64,000 nucleotides of DNA from Ponticoccus alexandrii. GTDB lineage: Bacteria > Pseudomonadota > Alphaproteobacteria > Rhodobacterales > Rhodobacteraceae. The notes under the pieces were generated by a model. That model saw nothing but the letters and a program-made list of their open reading frames with translations, was not told the DNA's origin and searched no databases. The position numbers and the translations under genes were made by a program. Positions 1 through 7,835 of the stretch are shown here, piece after piece (within the stretch, counting starts at the first letter, position 1; the number at the start of each line of letters is the position of its first letter). Location of the stretch: contig NZ_CP047170.1 of assembly GCF_016806125.1 (NCBI RefSeq), positions 124,001 to 188,000 of the forward strand. The letters run 5' to 3'.

Positions 1-116
1 TCGGCCAGTTTCAGGGCCTCGACCGCCTGTTCGGTGGACATTTCGGCCGCGAAGGCCTGTCCCGCGATGGGCAAAAGCGCGGCGGCCAGCGCCGAACGGA
101 AGATGGTGGTGTTCAT
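1..116 (-). CDS. Secreted protein, N-terminal fragment (probable periplasmic binding protein)
   Basis: Only the first 38 codons lie in the window; the rest runs off the left edge. The N-terminus starts MNTTIFRSALAAALLP and has a hydrophobic core followed by GQAFAAE, a good signal-peptidase I site after AFA or AFAA, so the product is exported. A strong AAGGAGAGGA ribosome-binding site precedes the ATG. It lies 28 bases downstream of the RuBisCO-like gene on the same strand, so it is probably the next gene of that operon. A transporter solute-binding protein is the commonest product of this kind in such operons, but nothing diagnostic of a family is visible. Confidence 0.6.
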   Translation of the reverse strand, partial: MNTTIFRSALAAALLPIAGQAFAAEMSTEQAVEALKLA

Positions 117-144
117 GGATCCTCTCCTTGCGTGGTGTCGTGTT

Positions 145-1278
145 TCAGTCATCGCCGTCAAGCGCCGCGCGGCAAGCCTTGATCGCGGCCCCGACCTCTT
201 CCCCTTGGCGCAACAAACTTCCGCCCAGAAGATAAACGCAGTCAGCCCCGTATTGCGTCCGCATGTCGGGCAGGCGGTCGGGCGACATGCCGCCGCCGGG
301 GCTGGGCAGGATCGCGCGACCGATACCAGCCCCGGACCGGCAGGCCGAGGCGATCTCGGCGCATTCCTCCGGCGAGAAGCCGAACCGCCCGCCGTGATTG
401 GGGAAGACCGAGATATCGGCGCCCGCAAGCCGCATCATCTGACCGAAGAGCATCCCGTGCCCATAACCCTGATCGGGCGACAGCACATAGGGGCCAAGGT
501 GGCTGGGATGGGCCATGACCGGCAGGTCGAACTCGGCATCCTGCGCCAGACGGTTCATCGCATCAAAGCCGAAGAGGCCCGGCATCAGCAGGACACCACC
601 GGCCCCGGCATCGCGGGCGTAACAGGCCAGATCGCGGACCTGATCGCCATGCCCCCCGATGCTGGCAAAGTAGAGCGCCCGCGTGCTGTCGCCCGCATCG
701 GCACGTTCGGCATTGGCGCGCGCCACCGCTTCGGCGGCAATCGCCACCCGCTCTCGGAAGGGCGCCGCGTCCTGATTGGCCAGCCCGTGATCTTCCTTGA
801 CGATATCGGCGCCCGCGCGGGCGGTGAGATAACAGAAGCGGGCCAGCGTTTCCGAGGACGATCCCTGCGGCTTGACCACAGGGCAGAGGTAACCACCGGT
901 CTTGCGGCCCGTCAGGGCGCGCAGACCTTCCGCGCCGAAGCGGGCGCCGGGGAAGCGCTCGCGCAGCGCTGCATCCGGCGCAAGGTCGATGGCCCTGACG
1001 CCCCGAAGGATCGAGGCGTTGCCGAGGATGACATTGACCAGCTGCGGCAGTTCCCGGCCAACCGCGTCGACATGATAGCCGATCCGGGCATGCCAAACGC
1101 TGTCACCCACCTGCTCCAGCCCCAGCACACGGCCCAGCACCACGTCCTCGACATAGCCTTTCGGGACCACATCCCGGGGGATCTCTACCGTGTCTTCCAG
1201 CGCGATGGCCGCGGCCAGTTCTTCGGCCTCGGCGGGCGTGCCCGCGGCCAGCCGGTAGGTGACGGCAAAGCGGTCCAT
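145..1278 (-). CDS. RuBisCO-like protein (form IV)
   Basis: 377 residues, against about 470 for a form I large subunit. The fold is recognisable from VKP (Lys136, matching RuBisCO Lys175), VKEDHG (Lys161, Asp163, His164, matching the Lys201-Asp203-Glu204 metal site, with Glu replaced by His), AHPSH (His257), FPNHGGRFGFS (His295), SPGGGM (326-331) and LLGGSLL (350-356). The loop-6 lysine motif needed for CO2 fixation is absent, so this is not a carboxylase. Known RuBisCO-like proteins enolise or isomerise methylthio-pentulose phosphates in methionine salvage, or decarboxylate 3-oxo-isoapionate 4-phosphate. An MtnA gene and a nucleoside phosphorylase in the same operon favour a pentulose-1-phosphate derivative as substrate. 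Its ATG shares one base with the stop of the upstream transketolase gene (TGATG). The subclass cannot be settled by eye. Confidence 0.88.
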   Translation of the reverse strand: MDRFAVTYRLAAGTPAEAEELAAAIALEDTVEIPRDVVPKGYVEDVVLGRVLGLEQVGDSVWHARIGYHVDAVGRELPQLVNVILGNASILRGVRAIDLAPDAALRERFPGARFGAEGLRALTGRKTGGYLCPVVKPQGSSSETLARFCYLTARAGADIVKEDHGLANQDAAPFRERVAIAAEAVARANAERADAGDSTRALYFASIGGHGDQVRDLACYARDAGAGGVLLMPGLFGFDAMNRLAQDAEFDLPVMAHPSHLGPYVLSPDQGYGHGMLFGQMMRLAGADISVFPNHGGRFGFSPEECAEIASACRSGAGIGRAILPSPGGGMSPDRLPDMRTQYGADCVYLLGGSLLRQGEEVGAAIKACRAALDGDD

Positions 1279-2282
1279 CACAGCGCCTCGGCCTTCACCA
1301 GCGAATGCACCTCGTCGACCCGGGCGGCGGCAAGATCGTCTTCGGTGATGTCGAACTTCGCCCCCATCAGCTTTTCGATCCCGCCGACCAGCGCCAGCGC
1401 GTCCAGACCGTAGTGCCGCATCAGATACCCCCGCGAGCCGCCATGGGCGTAGGTGTCCTTCAGCCCCAGCCGGACAAGGCGCTTGCCCACGCCCGCATCG
1501 GCCATGGTTTCGGCCACCAGACTGCCGATGCCGCCTTCGGTCACGTGGTTTTCCAGAGTGACGACGCCGTGGCGAACACTGCCGATGTGATCCAGAAGTG
1601 CCTGCGCGTCGAAGGGCTTGATCGTATGCAGGTGGAGGTGGCGGAAGCTGACCCCGACGCGCGCCAGCGCCGCGCGCGCGCGCATGGCCTCTTCGGTGCT
1701 GATGCCCGAGGTGACGATCAGCACATCCTCGCCGCTGGCAAGCTCGCGCATCTCGCCCACCTTGATCGGCGTATCGAACAAGCGCGGCACCGATCCGCGC
1801 AGGACGCGGCACCAGACAGGCCCGTCGATGCTGTCGGCGGCCTCGCAGATGCTTTCCACCTCGGTCGCATCGCCGGTTTCCAGGATGGTCATGTTGGGGA
1901 TCGACCGCATGACAGAGACATCCTCGATGGCCTGGTGCGTCATCCCGCCCGGCGTGGTGACGCCGGGAAGAAAGCCCATCATCCGCACCTTGCGCCGGGG
2001 ATAGGCGATCGAGGCCATCAGCTGGTCGTAGGGGCGCCGGTACATGAAGACGCCGAAGGTATGGATGAAGGGGCGGAACCCGGCCAGCGCAAGACCGCCG
2101 GCAAAGCTCATCATGTTCTGCTCGGCCATGCCCAGCGACAGGAACTGGTCCGGGTGCCGGTCGCGGAACCCGTCGATCTCGCAAGACGAGGTCAGATCGG
2201 CGCTCAGGCAGAGGATGTCGGGATTCCCGGCGGCAAAGGACTCGAAGGCCTTGGCGTAGGGGCGGCTCACCATCTCAATCAT
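1278..2282 (-). CDS. Transketolase-like protein, C-terminal half (pyrimidine-binding and C-terminal domains)
   Basis: 334 residues. It corresponds to the second half of transketolase: the PYR domain holds LGMAEQNMMSFAGGLALAGF around residues 51-70, including the catalytic Glu that activates thiamine diphosphate, followed by the C-terminal domain. It starts 12 bases after the stop of the N-terminal-half gene; a GGAG ribosome-binding site overlaps that stop. The two products should form one heteromeric enzyme. Split transketolases of this kind act on sugars such as apulose 4-phosphate, as well as on unknown substrates. Its neighbours are a RuBisCO-like protein and MtnA, so a ketopentose 5-phosphate derivative is a plausible substrate (inference). 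Confidence 0.9.
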   Translation of the reverse strand: MIEMVSRPYAKAFESFAAGNPDILCLSADLTSSCEIDGFRDRHPDQFLSLGMAEQNMMSFAGGLALAGFRPFIHTFGVFMYRRPYDQLMASIAYPRRKVRMMGFLPGVTTPGGMTHQAIEDVSVMRSIPNMTILETGDATEVESICEAADSIDGPVWCRVLRGSVPRLFDTPIKVGEMRELASGEDVLIVTSGISTEEAMRARAALARVGVSFRHLHLHTIKPFDAQALLDHIGSVRHGVVTLENHVTEGGIGSLVAETMADAGVGKRLVRLGLKDTYAHGGSRGYLMRHYGLDALALVGGIEKLMGAKFDITEDDLAAARVDEVHSLVKAEAL

Positions 2283-2294
2283 GGTCTGAACTCC

Positions 2295-3221
2295 TCAATG
2301 GCTGTAGTCGATGGGCTCGACGCCAAGGTCGGCCGCAATCGAGTGGTTGAAGCGGGCGCGCTCGTCCTCGGATTTGAACCGGACGTAGTGCAGCCTCGGA
2401 AACCGCTCTTCGAGCACAGGCATCGTGTGGAACGGGTTGGTATGGGCCAGAATGATCAGGGGTTTCCCGGCATGCGGCTCGCGGACCGCATCGCGGATCG
2501 CCCCAAGATCGTGGCCATCGACATCGACGCAGGCGGCGCCGAACTCGATAAATTTCCGGCGGATGTCGCCGACCTCCATTACGCTGGACATGGCGCCGTC
2601 GCATTGCTGATTGTTGACGTCCATGATCGCGTAGACGCTGTCGATGCCGTGGTGGGCGCAGGCCTGCACGGCTTCCCAGGTCTGGCCTTCCTGCACCTCA
2701 CCATCGGACATGAACACCCAGGTCCGACCGGTGTCACCGCGCAGCCTGCGCCCGTAGGCAAGACCCGCCGCGGTGGACAGGCCGATGCCAAGCGTGCCGT
2801 TGTGCACCTCCATGCCGGGGCTGTGCTCGGCACCGATCATCTCGACCGAGGAGCCGTCCTTGTTGAACATCTCCAACCCCTCGGGCGCCATGCGCCCCAC
2901 CTCGATCAGCGTGGCATAGGCGACCAGCGCATAATGCGCCGGAGCGATGAACAGGCGGTCGAACTGCGGCTCGAACGGGCCGTTGTAGCCCGCGCCCGTG
3001 TGATATTCGGGGTTGGACGCTGACGGCACGCCCGCAAAGGGTTTGGGGATCATCGGCAGGGTCGGCTCGCCCAGATTCAGCTCTTCATTGTAAAGCCAGG
3101 CCAGCTGCTCGGCGGCAGAACAGGCCTGCGAGAGGTAGCCGCCATTGTTGCGCATGGCGTGTTCGAACACGCGACGGCGGATGCCAAGGGCCACGTCTTC
3201 GGTGGGTTTTCGATTGCTCAC
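2295..3221 (-). CDS. Transketolase-like protein, N-terminal half (thiamine-diphosphate-binding domain)
   Basis: 308 residues, matching the N-terminal PP domain of transketolase. The thiamine-diphosphate/Mg motif is visible as MSDGEVQEGQTWEA followed by DVNNQQ, preceded by EHSPGMEVHNGTLGIGLSTAAGLA, typical of the family. The start is a GTG at 3221 with an AAGGA ribosome-binding site about 7 bases upstream; it overlaps the stop of the molybdoenzyme gene by four bases (GTGA). No other in-frame start fits as well. It works as a pair with the next gene, which supplies the PYR and C-terminal domains. Confidence 0.9.
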   Translation of the reverse strand: MSNRKPTEDVALGIRRRVFEHAMRNNGGYLSQACSAAEQLAWLYNEELNLGEPTLPMIPKPFAGVPSASNPEYHTGAGYNGPFEPQFDRLFIAPAHYALVAYATLIEVGRMAPEGLEMFNKDGSSVEMIGAEHSPGMEVHNGTLGIGLSTAAGLAYGRRLRGDTGRTWVFMSDGEVQEGQTWEAVQACAHHGIDSVYAIMDVNNQQCDGAMSSVMEVGDIRRKFIEFGAACVDVDGHDLGAIRDAVREPHAGKPLIILAHTNPFHTMPVLEERFPRLHYVRFKSEDERARFNHSIAADLGVEPIDYSH

Positions 3222-5494
3222 GACAGTTTTCCTTCGGAATGGACTTTTCGGATACGGACCAGGCATGTGTGCGCCGAACAGCCCTGCGACAGCCGCGAGG
3301 TTCCCTTGTCGCGGGTCAGGACGTTCGGATTGCCGTTCCTGCAAAGGTCCGGCGCATGCGGGTCGGGCGCGTACCAGGCCCCGGTACTGACCTGAACGAC
3401 GCCGGGTCGCAGCCGGTCGTCGAGGATCGCGGCACAAAGGCAGCGGCCCCGCGTGTTGTAGAGCTCCACAAGGTCACCATCGACAATCCCGCGCGCTGCG
3501 GCATCAGCCGGTCTGATCCGCACCGGCTCGTATCCGTTAACCTTGGCGGACTGGCTGAACACCCCCTGATCCAGCTGCGAATGCAGCTTGGTCGTCGGCT
3601 GGTTCGAGATCAGGTGCAGCTCGTCCGGCTGGCAATTGCCCAGCCACTCGAAGGGCTCCAGCCACGACGGATGCGGCGGGCAATCCTCGTAGGCGAAGGA
3701 CGCGATCCGGTCGGACCATATCTCGATTCGCCCACTGGGCGTGGGCAGCGGGTTGGCCTTCGGGTCTGCCCGGAAAGCCTGCAAGAGAACCTGCGGTTTC
3801 TCCGGCGGATCAACCCGGTGCCAGCCCCGTTCGCGGAGGTCGTCGTAGCCCGGCAGGTCGATACCCCGTTGCCCGGCCGCCTCGCGCCCGGCCTCGTACA
3901 TCCAGCGCTGCCAGTCGCCGGCGCTGCGGTCTTCGGTGAAGGCGGCCTCAAGACCCATGGTCCGGGCAATCCCCGCGAAGATGTCATAGTCGTCGCGCGC
4001 GCCTTTGGGCGGTTGCGCCACCTGCTCCATGGCGATGACAAAGGGGTCGCGTCCGCCCATGCAAAGGTCGCGGCGTTCCAGCGGCGTGGTGCAGGGCAGC
4101 ACGATATCGGCATGCTGCGCCGTGGCCGTCCAGCACCAGTCGTTCACGATGACGGTGTCGGGCCTGCGCCATGCCGCGCGCAACCGCCCGAGATCCTGAT
4201 GATGGTGGAAGGGGTTGCCCCCGGCCCACCACACCAGCCTTGCGTCCGGGTAGGTCCGCGTTTCGCCGTCGTACTCATAGGTCTCGCCCGGGCGTTCCAG
4301 CATCTCGACGACGCGCGCGACCGGAATGAAATCCGTGACCGGGTTCTGGCCCTGCGGCATGGGCGGGAAACGCAGCGTGGTGTTTTCCAGCCCCATCGAG
4401 TTCACTGCCGAATAGCCCAGCCCGAAGCCGCCGCCGGGCAGGCCGATCTGCCCCAGCATCGAGGCCAGCGCGATCACCGCCCAGAACGGCTGTTCGCCGT
4501 GATCCTGCCGGGTCAGCGACCAGCTGGCCGAGATCATTGTCCGGGTCGTGGCCATGCGGCGCGCCAGCGCCACGATGCGGTCCGCCCCGATATCGCAGAG
4601 GCCCGAGGCCCAGTCTGCGGACTTCACGACACCGTCCGTCTTTCCCGTCAGATAGTCGGCGAACCTGTCGAACCCGACCGTGTAGCGGTCGAGGAAGGCG
4701 GCATCGTGCAGCCCCTCGTGCAAGAGCGTGTGGCAGAGCCCCAGCACCAGCGCCGTATCCGTCGAGGGCCGGATCGGAAGCCAGTCGGCCGAAAGATCCG
4801 CCAGCACGTCGTCCCGAAGCGGCGAAACGTTCACGAAACTCACGCCCTTGGCATGGGCCTGCGTCATGGCCTCGCGCTGGCGATGCCGGCCACATCCCCC
4901 CTGCGATATCTGGCCGTTTGTGACGCGCATCCCGCCGAAGGCCACCAGCGTCTCGCAATGCTCCACCAGCGTGCGCCAGTCGGTGGTACCCCCGGCAGCC
5001 ACGCCGAAGCCGCCAACGGCGTACTTGGTGATCACCTCACCGGCGGCCAGGCTGTAGGTGTTCTTCGATCCGACATGGCCGCCCAAGAGGTTGAGGAAGC
5101 GGCGTAAGTGGCCTTGCGGATGGTGAAACCGTCCGGCGCTGGCCCAACCGTAGGACCCGGCATAGATGGCCCCGCATCCATGGGTCTGTCTGACCCGCAA
5201 CAGCTCTTGCGCGACCAGCCGCTCGGCCTCGTCCCACGAAACCGCCACGAAAGCGTCCGACCCGCGCCGGTCCCGGCCCCGGCTCTGCGGGTCCTGCAAC
5301 CAGCCCTGCCGCACCATCGGAGTCGTGATCCGGCTGTCACCGTCCAGCGCGCCGATATACCCGCCGGCAATCGGCGAGGGATCGACATCCATCTCGAAGG
5401 GATGCAGGGCACAGAGGCGCCCGTCCCGCGTCTCGGCGCGGTAGGTGCCCCAGTGCATTGCCGTGAGCGGCATCCGGGACGGGGTGTCGGTCAT
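3218..5494 (-). CDS. Molybdopterin S/N-oxide reductase, BisC/TorZ/DorA family, cytosolic
   Basis: 758 residues with the bis-molybdopterin guanine dinucleotide oxidoreductase fold of the DMSO reductase family. There is no N-terminal 4Fe-4S cysteine cluster. SYGWASAGRFHH places a Ser (about residue 119) as molybdenum ligand, as in DMSO, TMAO and biotin sulfoxide reductases. No signal or twin-arginine sequence precedes the domain, so it is cytosolic like BisC (777 residues in E. coli). BisC-type enzymes reduce sulfoxides such as biotin or methionine sulfoxide. Embedded in a nucleoside-salvage operon containing MtnA, it could reduce the S-oxide of a methylthio-nucleoside or sugar (inference). It overlaps the mtnA stop by four bases (ATGA). 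Confidence 0.9.
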   Translation of the reverse strand: MTDTPSRMPLTAMHWGTYRAETRDGRLCALHPFEMDVDPSPIAGGYIGALDGDSRITTPMVRQGWLQDPQSRGRDRRGSDAFVAVSWDEAERLVAQELLRVRQTHGCGAIYAGSYGWASAGRFHHPQGHLRRFLNLLGGHVGSKNTYSLAAGEVITKYAVGGFGVAAGGTTDWRTLVEHCETLVAFGGMRVTNGQISQGGCGRHRQREAMTQAHAKGVSFVNVSPLRDDVLADLSADWLPIRPSTDTALVLGLCHTLLHEGLHDAAFLDRYTVGFDRFADYLTGKTDGVVKSADWASGLCDIGADRIVALARRMATTRTMISASWSLTRQDHGEQPFWAVIALASMLGQIGLPGGGFGLGYSAVNSMGLENTTLRFPPMPQGQNPVTDFIPVARVVEMLERPGETYEYDGETRTYPDARLVWWAGGNPFHHHQDLGRLRAAWRRPDTVIVNDWCWTATAQHADIVLPCTTPLERRDLCMGGRDPFVIAMEQVAQPPKGARDDYDIFAGIARTMGLEAAFTEDRSAGDWQRWMYEAGREAAGQRGIDLPGYDDLRERGWHRVDPPEKPQVLLQAFRADPKANPLPTPSGRIEIWSDRIASFAYEDCPPHPSWLEPFEWLGNCQPDELHLISNQPTTKLHSQLDQGVFSQSAKVNGYEPVRIRPADAAARGIVDGDLVELYNTRGRCLCAAILDDRLRPGVVQVSTGAWYAPDPHAPDLCRNGNPNVLTRDKGTSRLSQGCSAHTCLVRIRKVHSEGKLS

Positions 5495-6531
5495 ACCGGC
5501 GCCTTTCCAATCGCCGACCTGAGCGCGGCGAGGCTTTCGCCAAAGGGCGCGCGGGCGATCCCATACTCGGTGATGATGCCAGAGATCAGCCGGTTCGGCG
5601 TGACGTCAAAGGCCGGGTTGAAGGCCGGGGCACCGGGCGGGGCGATATCGCAATCGCCGATGCGGGTGATTTCCCCGGCGTCGCGCTCTTCGATCTCGAT
5701 GTCGTCGCCCGAGGGCGTGTCAAAATCGATCGTGGACATCGGCGCGGCCACGTAGAACGGCACGCCATTGTCCTGGGCGGCAAGGGCCAGATTGTAGGTC
5801 CCGATCTTGTTCGCTGTATCGCCATTGGCCGCGACACGGTCACAGCCGACAATGGCCATATCGACCTTGCGGGTCCGCATGACATGGGCCGAAGCGCCAT
5901 CCACGACGATGGCATGGGGCACGCCGTATTGCATCAGCTCGAACGAGGACAGCTTGGCCCCCTGCAAACGGGGCCGCGTCTCGTCGAGATAGGCCATGAC
6001 CTTGTGGCCTGCCTCATGCGCGCTGCGGATCACCCCCAGCGCAGTGCCCAGATCGACCGTCGCAAGCGAGCCGGTGTTGCAGTGGTGAAAGAAGGTTACC
6101 TCTTGCGGACAGAGCGTCAGCGCATGTTTCGAGATCGCGCGGTTCACCGCAACGTCCTCAGCCTCGATCGCAAGCACTTCGGCCTCGATCTCGGGGCCGG
6201 TGGCCTCCGGCCTGTTCCAGACGGCCTTCAGCCGGTCCAGCGCCCAGAACAGGTTGACCGCCGTCGGGCGCGAGGCGCGCAGCAGCGCATCGGCGCTTTC
6301 CAGCGCGCGACGCCGGTCGTCTCCGTCCCGGCCCCGGCTGGCCATAAGGATACCAAAGGCCGCCGCGACGCCGATGGCCGGCGCACCGCGCACAGTCATG
6401 TCGCGGATGGCCTCGGCGACCTCCTCGACACGCGTCAGTTCCTGATAGCGTGTCTCGCTCGGCAAAACCTTCTGGTCGATCAGGCGAAGGATCCCGGCCT
6501 CGGACCGCCATTCGATTGCGCGAAAACTCAT
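5491..6531 (-). CDS. mtnA: S-methyl-5-thioribose-1-phosphate isomerase family (MtnA)
   Basis: 346 residues, usual MtnA length. Motifs: RGAPAIG (48-54), HHCNTGSLAT with the catalytic Cys at about 151, GCDRVAANGDTANKIGTY with the catalytic Asp at about 231, and FNPAFDVTP near the C-terminus. MtnA converts 5-methylthioribose 1-phosphate (aldose) to 5-methylthioribulose 1-phosphate; relatives also accept 5-deoxyribose 1-phosphate, and archaeal homologues isomerise ribose 1,5-bisphosphate. A phosphorylase upstream would supply the 1-phosphate directly, without the MtnK kinase route. ATGA overlaps join it to both neighbours, so translation is probably coupled. Confidence 0.93.
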   Translation of the reverse strand: MSFRAIEWRSEAGILRLIDQKVLPSETRYQELTRVEEVAEAIRDMTVRGAPAIGVAAAFGILMASRGRDGDDRRRALESADALLRASRPTAVNLFWALDRLKAVWNRPEATGPEIEAEVLAIEAEDVAVNRAISKHALTLCPQEVTFFHHCNTGSLATVDLGTALGVIRSAHEAGHKVMAYLDETRPRLQGAKLSSFELMQYGVPHAIVVDGASAHVMRTRKVDMAIVGCDRVAANGDTANKIGTYNLALAAQDNGVPFYVAAPMSTIDFDTPSGDDIEIEERDAGEITRIGDCDIAPPGAPAFNPAFDVTPNRLISGIITEYGIARAPFGESLAALRSAIGKAPV

Positions 6532-7835
6532 TGCAGTGATCCTTTCCGTATGTCGGCGGCGAGGCGCCGGATCTGTTCGGCCAGTCCGGCCACGGGCGCG
6601 ACCAGCCCGCCGTCGCGGACGACAGCCCGGCCCCGCGCGAAAACATGGGCGACATCCTCTCGCCCGGCGCTGTAGACCAGCGCGGAATAGGGATCGTAGA
6701 CCGGCACCATGTGCGGCGCATCGGCGCGCAGGACCACGACATCGGCCTGCTTTCCAACCTCCAGAGACCCCTGCCGCTGGGACAGGCCAAGCGCCTTCGC
6801 CCCACCGATGGTGGCCATCGCGACAATGTCGCGCGCCGAGAGCGCATCCGGTGCGCCGGTCCGCAGGGCATGCAGGTAGGCCGTCAGTCGCATCGCCTTG
6901 AACATGTCCAGGTCGTTGCCGGTCGACGGGCCGTCAGTGCCCAGCGACAGGGTCACTCCGGCATCCATCAGCGCCCGCACCGGCGCCATGCCGGAGGCAA
7001 GCTTTGCGTTGGAGGCGGGGCAATGCGCCACCGCGCTGCCCGCCTCGGCCAGCATCGCTATCTCGTCGTCGTCCAGATGGACCGCATGGGCCAACAGCAG
7101 CGGCCCGTCCAGCAACCCGGCCTCGGCCAGTGCCCGCACCGGACGTTGGCCATAGGCCTTGGCCACCAGATCCAGCTCCCAGGCCGCTTCGGCGGCATGG
7201 ATGTGCACCGGCAGGGACAGCTCTGCCGACAGGGCGCGGACATCGCGAAGCTTCTCGGCGTCCAGCGTGTAACACCCGTGCGGCACCAGCAGGACATCGA
7301 CCATCGGGTTTGCCGCATGGCGCCCGGCGAAGTCGCGCACCACGTCCAGCCTGTCGCCCCAGTCGCCGCCCTCGGGCCCCGGCACGCCGATCATGGCAGG
7401 CCCGGCAGAGAGGCCCAGACCGACGTCGCCCGCCGCCGCCACCGTCGCATCGACATGCCAATACATGTCCAGAAAATGCGTCACCCCGCCCAAGGCCATT
7501 TCCACCGCGCTGAGCTTGGCGCCCAGATAGGCGGTGTCCGGCGTGACATGCGCGCGCTCCGCCGCCCAGACCGTGTTCAGGAACTGCCCCAGATCCACGT
7601 TGTCCGCCAGACCCCGGAACAGCGACATCGCCGCGTGACAGTGGGTGTTGATAAAGCCGGGCAGGATCAGCCCGCCCCCGGCATCCACGACCTCATCTGC
7701 GCTCACGCCCTCGGGCAGCGCGCCGACATGGCTGATCACGCCCCCCGTGATCGCGACACAGCCGCCCTCGACCACACGAAAGCCACCGTCCATCGTAAGG
7801 ACGGTGCCGTTGGTCAGAAGTGTATCGACGGTCAC
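6528..7835 (-). CDS. Amidohydrolase, MTA/SAH deaminase type (MtaD/SsnA family)
   Basis: 435 residues from a GTG start at 7835 that overlaps the phosphorylase stop by four bases (GTGA). Metal-dependent amidohydrolase of the ATZ/TRZ group: HCH (His65, His67), HIHAAE, HAVHLDDDE, HCPASNAKLASG and GTDGPSTGNDLDMF give the full zinc and catalytic set. The closest well-described functions are deamination of 5'-methylthioadenosine, S-adenosylhomocysteine or adenosine to the inosine analogue. Deamination before phosphorolysis is known in Pseudomonas aeruginosa (MTA to methylthioinosine). The next enzyme here carries 6-oxopurine-type phosphorylase residues, which fits that order. Other aminopurine or aminotriazine substrates cannot be excluded. 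Confidence 0.88.
   Translation of the reverse strand: MTVDTLLTNGTVLTMDGGFRVVEGGCVAITGGVISHVGALPEGVSADEVVDAGGGLILPGFINTHCHAAMSLFRGLADNVDLGQFLNTVWAAERAHVTPDTAYLGAKLSAVEMALGGVTHFLDMYWHVDATVAAAGDVGLGLSAGPAMIGVPGPEGGDWGDRLDVVRDFAGRHAANPMVDVLLVPHGCYTLDAEKLRDVRALSAELSLPVHIHAAEAAWELDLVAKAYGQRPVRALAEAGLLDGPLLLAHAVHLDDDEIAMLAEAGSAVAHCPASNAKLASGMAPVRALMDAGVTLSLGTDGPSTGNDLDMFKAMRLTAYLHALRTGAPDALSARDIVAMATIGGAKALGLSQRQGSLEVGKQADVVVLRADAPHMVPVYDPYSALVYSAGREDVAHVFARGRAVVRDGGLVAPVAGLAEQIRRLAADIRKGSLQ

Noticed and set aside
145-1278. A genuine CO2-fixing RuBisCO
   Set aside because: Too short, no loop-6 Lys, altered metal triad, and no phosphoribulokinase or small subunit nearby.
34-3023. Long open frames on the plus strand across the RuBisCO-like and transketolase genes
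   Set aside because: They are high-GC antisense shadows: no ribosome-binding sites, no recognisable motifs, and Arg/Ala/Gly-rich nonsense composition, while the minus strand carries clear families.
145-3221. An apiose/apionate catabolic locus (RuBisCO-like protein plus split transketolase)
   Set aside because: No apiose dehydrogenase, apionolactonase, isomerase or kinase of that pathway is present; MtnA, PNP and the deaminase point to nucleosides. Not fully excluded.
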